A stretch of DNA of 64,000 bases from Bradyrhizobium ivorense (GTDB lineage Bacteria; Pseudomonadota; Alphaproteobacteria; Rhizobiales; Xanthobacteraceae), in the NCBI RefSeq assembly GCF_900696085.1, contig NZ_CAADFC020000033.1, positions 310,001 through 374,000 of the forward strand, read 5' to 3'. This document shows positions 63,271 to 64,000 of the stretch, piece after piece. The notes under the pieces were generated by a model that saw only the letters and a program-made list of their open reading frames with translations, had not been told where the DNA came from and searched no databases. Made by a program: the position numbers and the translations under genes. The stretch's first letter is position 1. Every line of letters begins with the position of its first letter.

Positions 63271-63392
63271 CACCTCTCCCATTGGGAGAGGTCGGCGCGG
63301 AGCGCCGGGTGAGGGGTTATGGTCTCTCGTTGGAGCCGCGGCCCCTCACCGATTTGCTGCGCAAATCGACCTCTCCCCGCTGGGGAGAGGTG
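63271..63392. repeat. Family A-type palindromic repeat, copy 6
   Basis: CACCTCTCCCATTGGGAGAG, GGGTGAGGGG, CCCCTCACC and CGACCTCTCCCCGCTGGGGA. It matches the other copies less closely and may be a variant subfamily. It occupies most of the gap 63084-63399, just before the stop of the SMP-30-like gene. Confidence 0.75.
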
Positions 63393-63399
63393 ACGCAAG

Positions 63400-64000
63400 T
63401 CAGCCCGGTCCGGCGCCCTGGGTGGCCAGGTAGACCGCGTAGAGCGACTGGCTGGCGGCCATGAACAGGCGGTTGCGCTTGGGGCCGCCGAAGGTGATGT
63501 TGCCGCAGACCTCCGGCAGGCGGATGCGGCCGAGCAGCTTGCCGTCCGGCGACCACACCGTCACGCCGCTGTAGCCGACGGCGCGGCCGGCATTGCTGGA
63601 GCACCAGACATTGCCGTTGACGTCGCAGCGGATGCCGTCGGGTCCGCACTTCACGCCGTCGATCATGAAATCGCTGAAGCGCTTGCCGTTCGAGAGCTTG
63701 TTGTCGGCGCCGACATCGAACACGAAGACGTCGCCCTTGCCGCCCGGACCGCTGTCGCCTGGCCCCTTGCCGGTCGAGACCACGTAGAGCTTCTTGTAAT
63801 CCGGCGAGAAGCAGAGGCCGTTCGGGTCAGGCACCTGGTCCTCGGTCACCACGAGATCGACGCGGCCGGAGGGATCGATGCGGTAGCAGTTGGTCGGCAG
63901 CTCGCGCTTGCCCGGTACGAAGCCCGCCGGCTGGCCGATCCGCGGATTGAGCTTGCCGGCGGGGTTGCTCGGGCCGCTCGCGGCGTCGGGCTCACCCTCG
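63400..64000 (-). CDS. SMP-30/gluconolactonase/LRE-like protein, 5' end cut off
   Basis: The last 199 or so codons of a minus-strand gene that continues past the right edge of the window. The beta-propeller segments PDPNGLCFSPDYKKLYVVST, DGVKCGPDGIRCDVNGNVWCSS and GNITFGGPKRNRLFMAASQSLYAV are characteristic of SMP-30/gluconolactonase/lactonase proteins, with Asn and Asp residues of the metal site. The apparent Met at 63852 is internal, since the frame is open through 64000. Confidence 0.88.
   Translation of the reverse strand, partial: EGEPDAASGPSNPAGKLNPRIGQPAGFVPGKRELPTNCYRIDPSGRVDLVVTEDQVPDPNGLCFSPDYKKLYVVSTGKGPGDSGPGGKGDVFVFDVGADNKLSNGKRFSDFMIDGVKCGPDGIRCDVNGNVWCSSNAGRAVGYSGVTVWSPDGKLLGRIRLPEVCGNITFGGPKRNRLFMAASQSLYAVYLATQGAGPG

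Overview
The window looks like chromosome of a Bradyrhizobium-type alphaproteobacterium. The evidence is high GC with dense, short-gapped genes, a cytochrome b/c1 fusion (fbcH) behind a Rieske gene, a fused trpE(G) with a Trp-codon leader, a rhizobial-type glycerol ABC operon, and many copies of short palindromic intergenic repeats that I associate with Bradyrhizobium. I see no rRNA, tRNA, CRISPR array, prophage or transposase. Genus is inferred from gene organisation; species cannot be named.

Layout. 1-2.3 kb: two tandem P-loop ATPases and apt. 2.4-4.8 kb: trpE(G) with a leader peptide gene (trpL). 4.9-6.7 kb: an extradiol-dioxygenase-like VOC protein and a dienelactone hydrolase. 6.9-9.6 kb: fbcF-fbcH. 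9.9-13.4 kb: trmL, queE, queD, hemF, a HAD hydrolase and a YodC-like protein. 13.5-16.3 kb: a four-gene operon on the minus strand (cca, DUF6111, NUDIX, DUF1285) with 4-nt overlaps. 16.6-23.5 kb: a MoxR / DUF58 / BatA-DUF4159 / membrane vWA-like operon. 23.6-26.6 kb: a DUF2946 protein and a ZnuD-like TonB receptor behind a Zur-box-like palindrome. 26.7-30.6 kb: small metabolic and hypothetical genes. 30.9-34.6 kb: isocitrate lyase with a DUF4170 gene, divergent from an ScfR/RamB-type regulator. 34.7-42.6 kb: HiPIP-like protein, SPFH plus ribbon-helix-helix pair, aldo/keto reductase, HtpX, a small gene pair, an array of palindromic repeats, and a hybrid histidine kinase with an ethylene-receptor-like sensor. 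42.8-47.0 kb: lytic transglycosylase, DUF1993, a frameshifted SDR and an Old Yellow Enzyme. 47.3-56.5 kb: glpR-glpD-glpSTPQUV glycerol uptake and oxidation. 56.7-63.1 kb: thioesterase, FadJ-type, thiolase and acyl-CoA dehydrogenase of beta-oxidation. The right edge cuts an SMP-30/gluconolactonase-like gene.

How they connect. Beta-oxidation (56.9-63.1 kb) makes acetyl-CoA, which isocitrate lyase routes through the glyoxylate shunt; the adjacent regulator family senses short-chain acyl-CoA. The glp operon brings in glycerol and oxidises glycerol-3-phosphate into the quinone pool, upstream of the FbcFH bc1 complex. The observation I rate highest is the histidine kinase at 40951-42603: its membrane domain keeps all seven residues known to be needed for ethylene binding in plant ETR1, at identical spacing.
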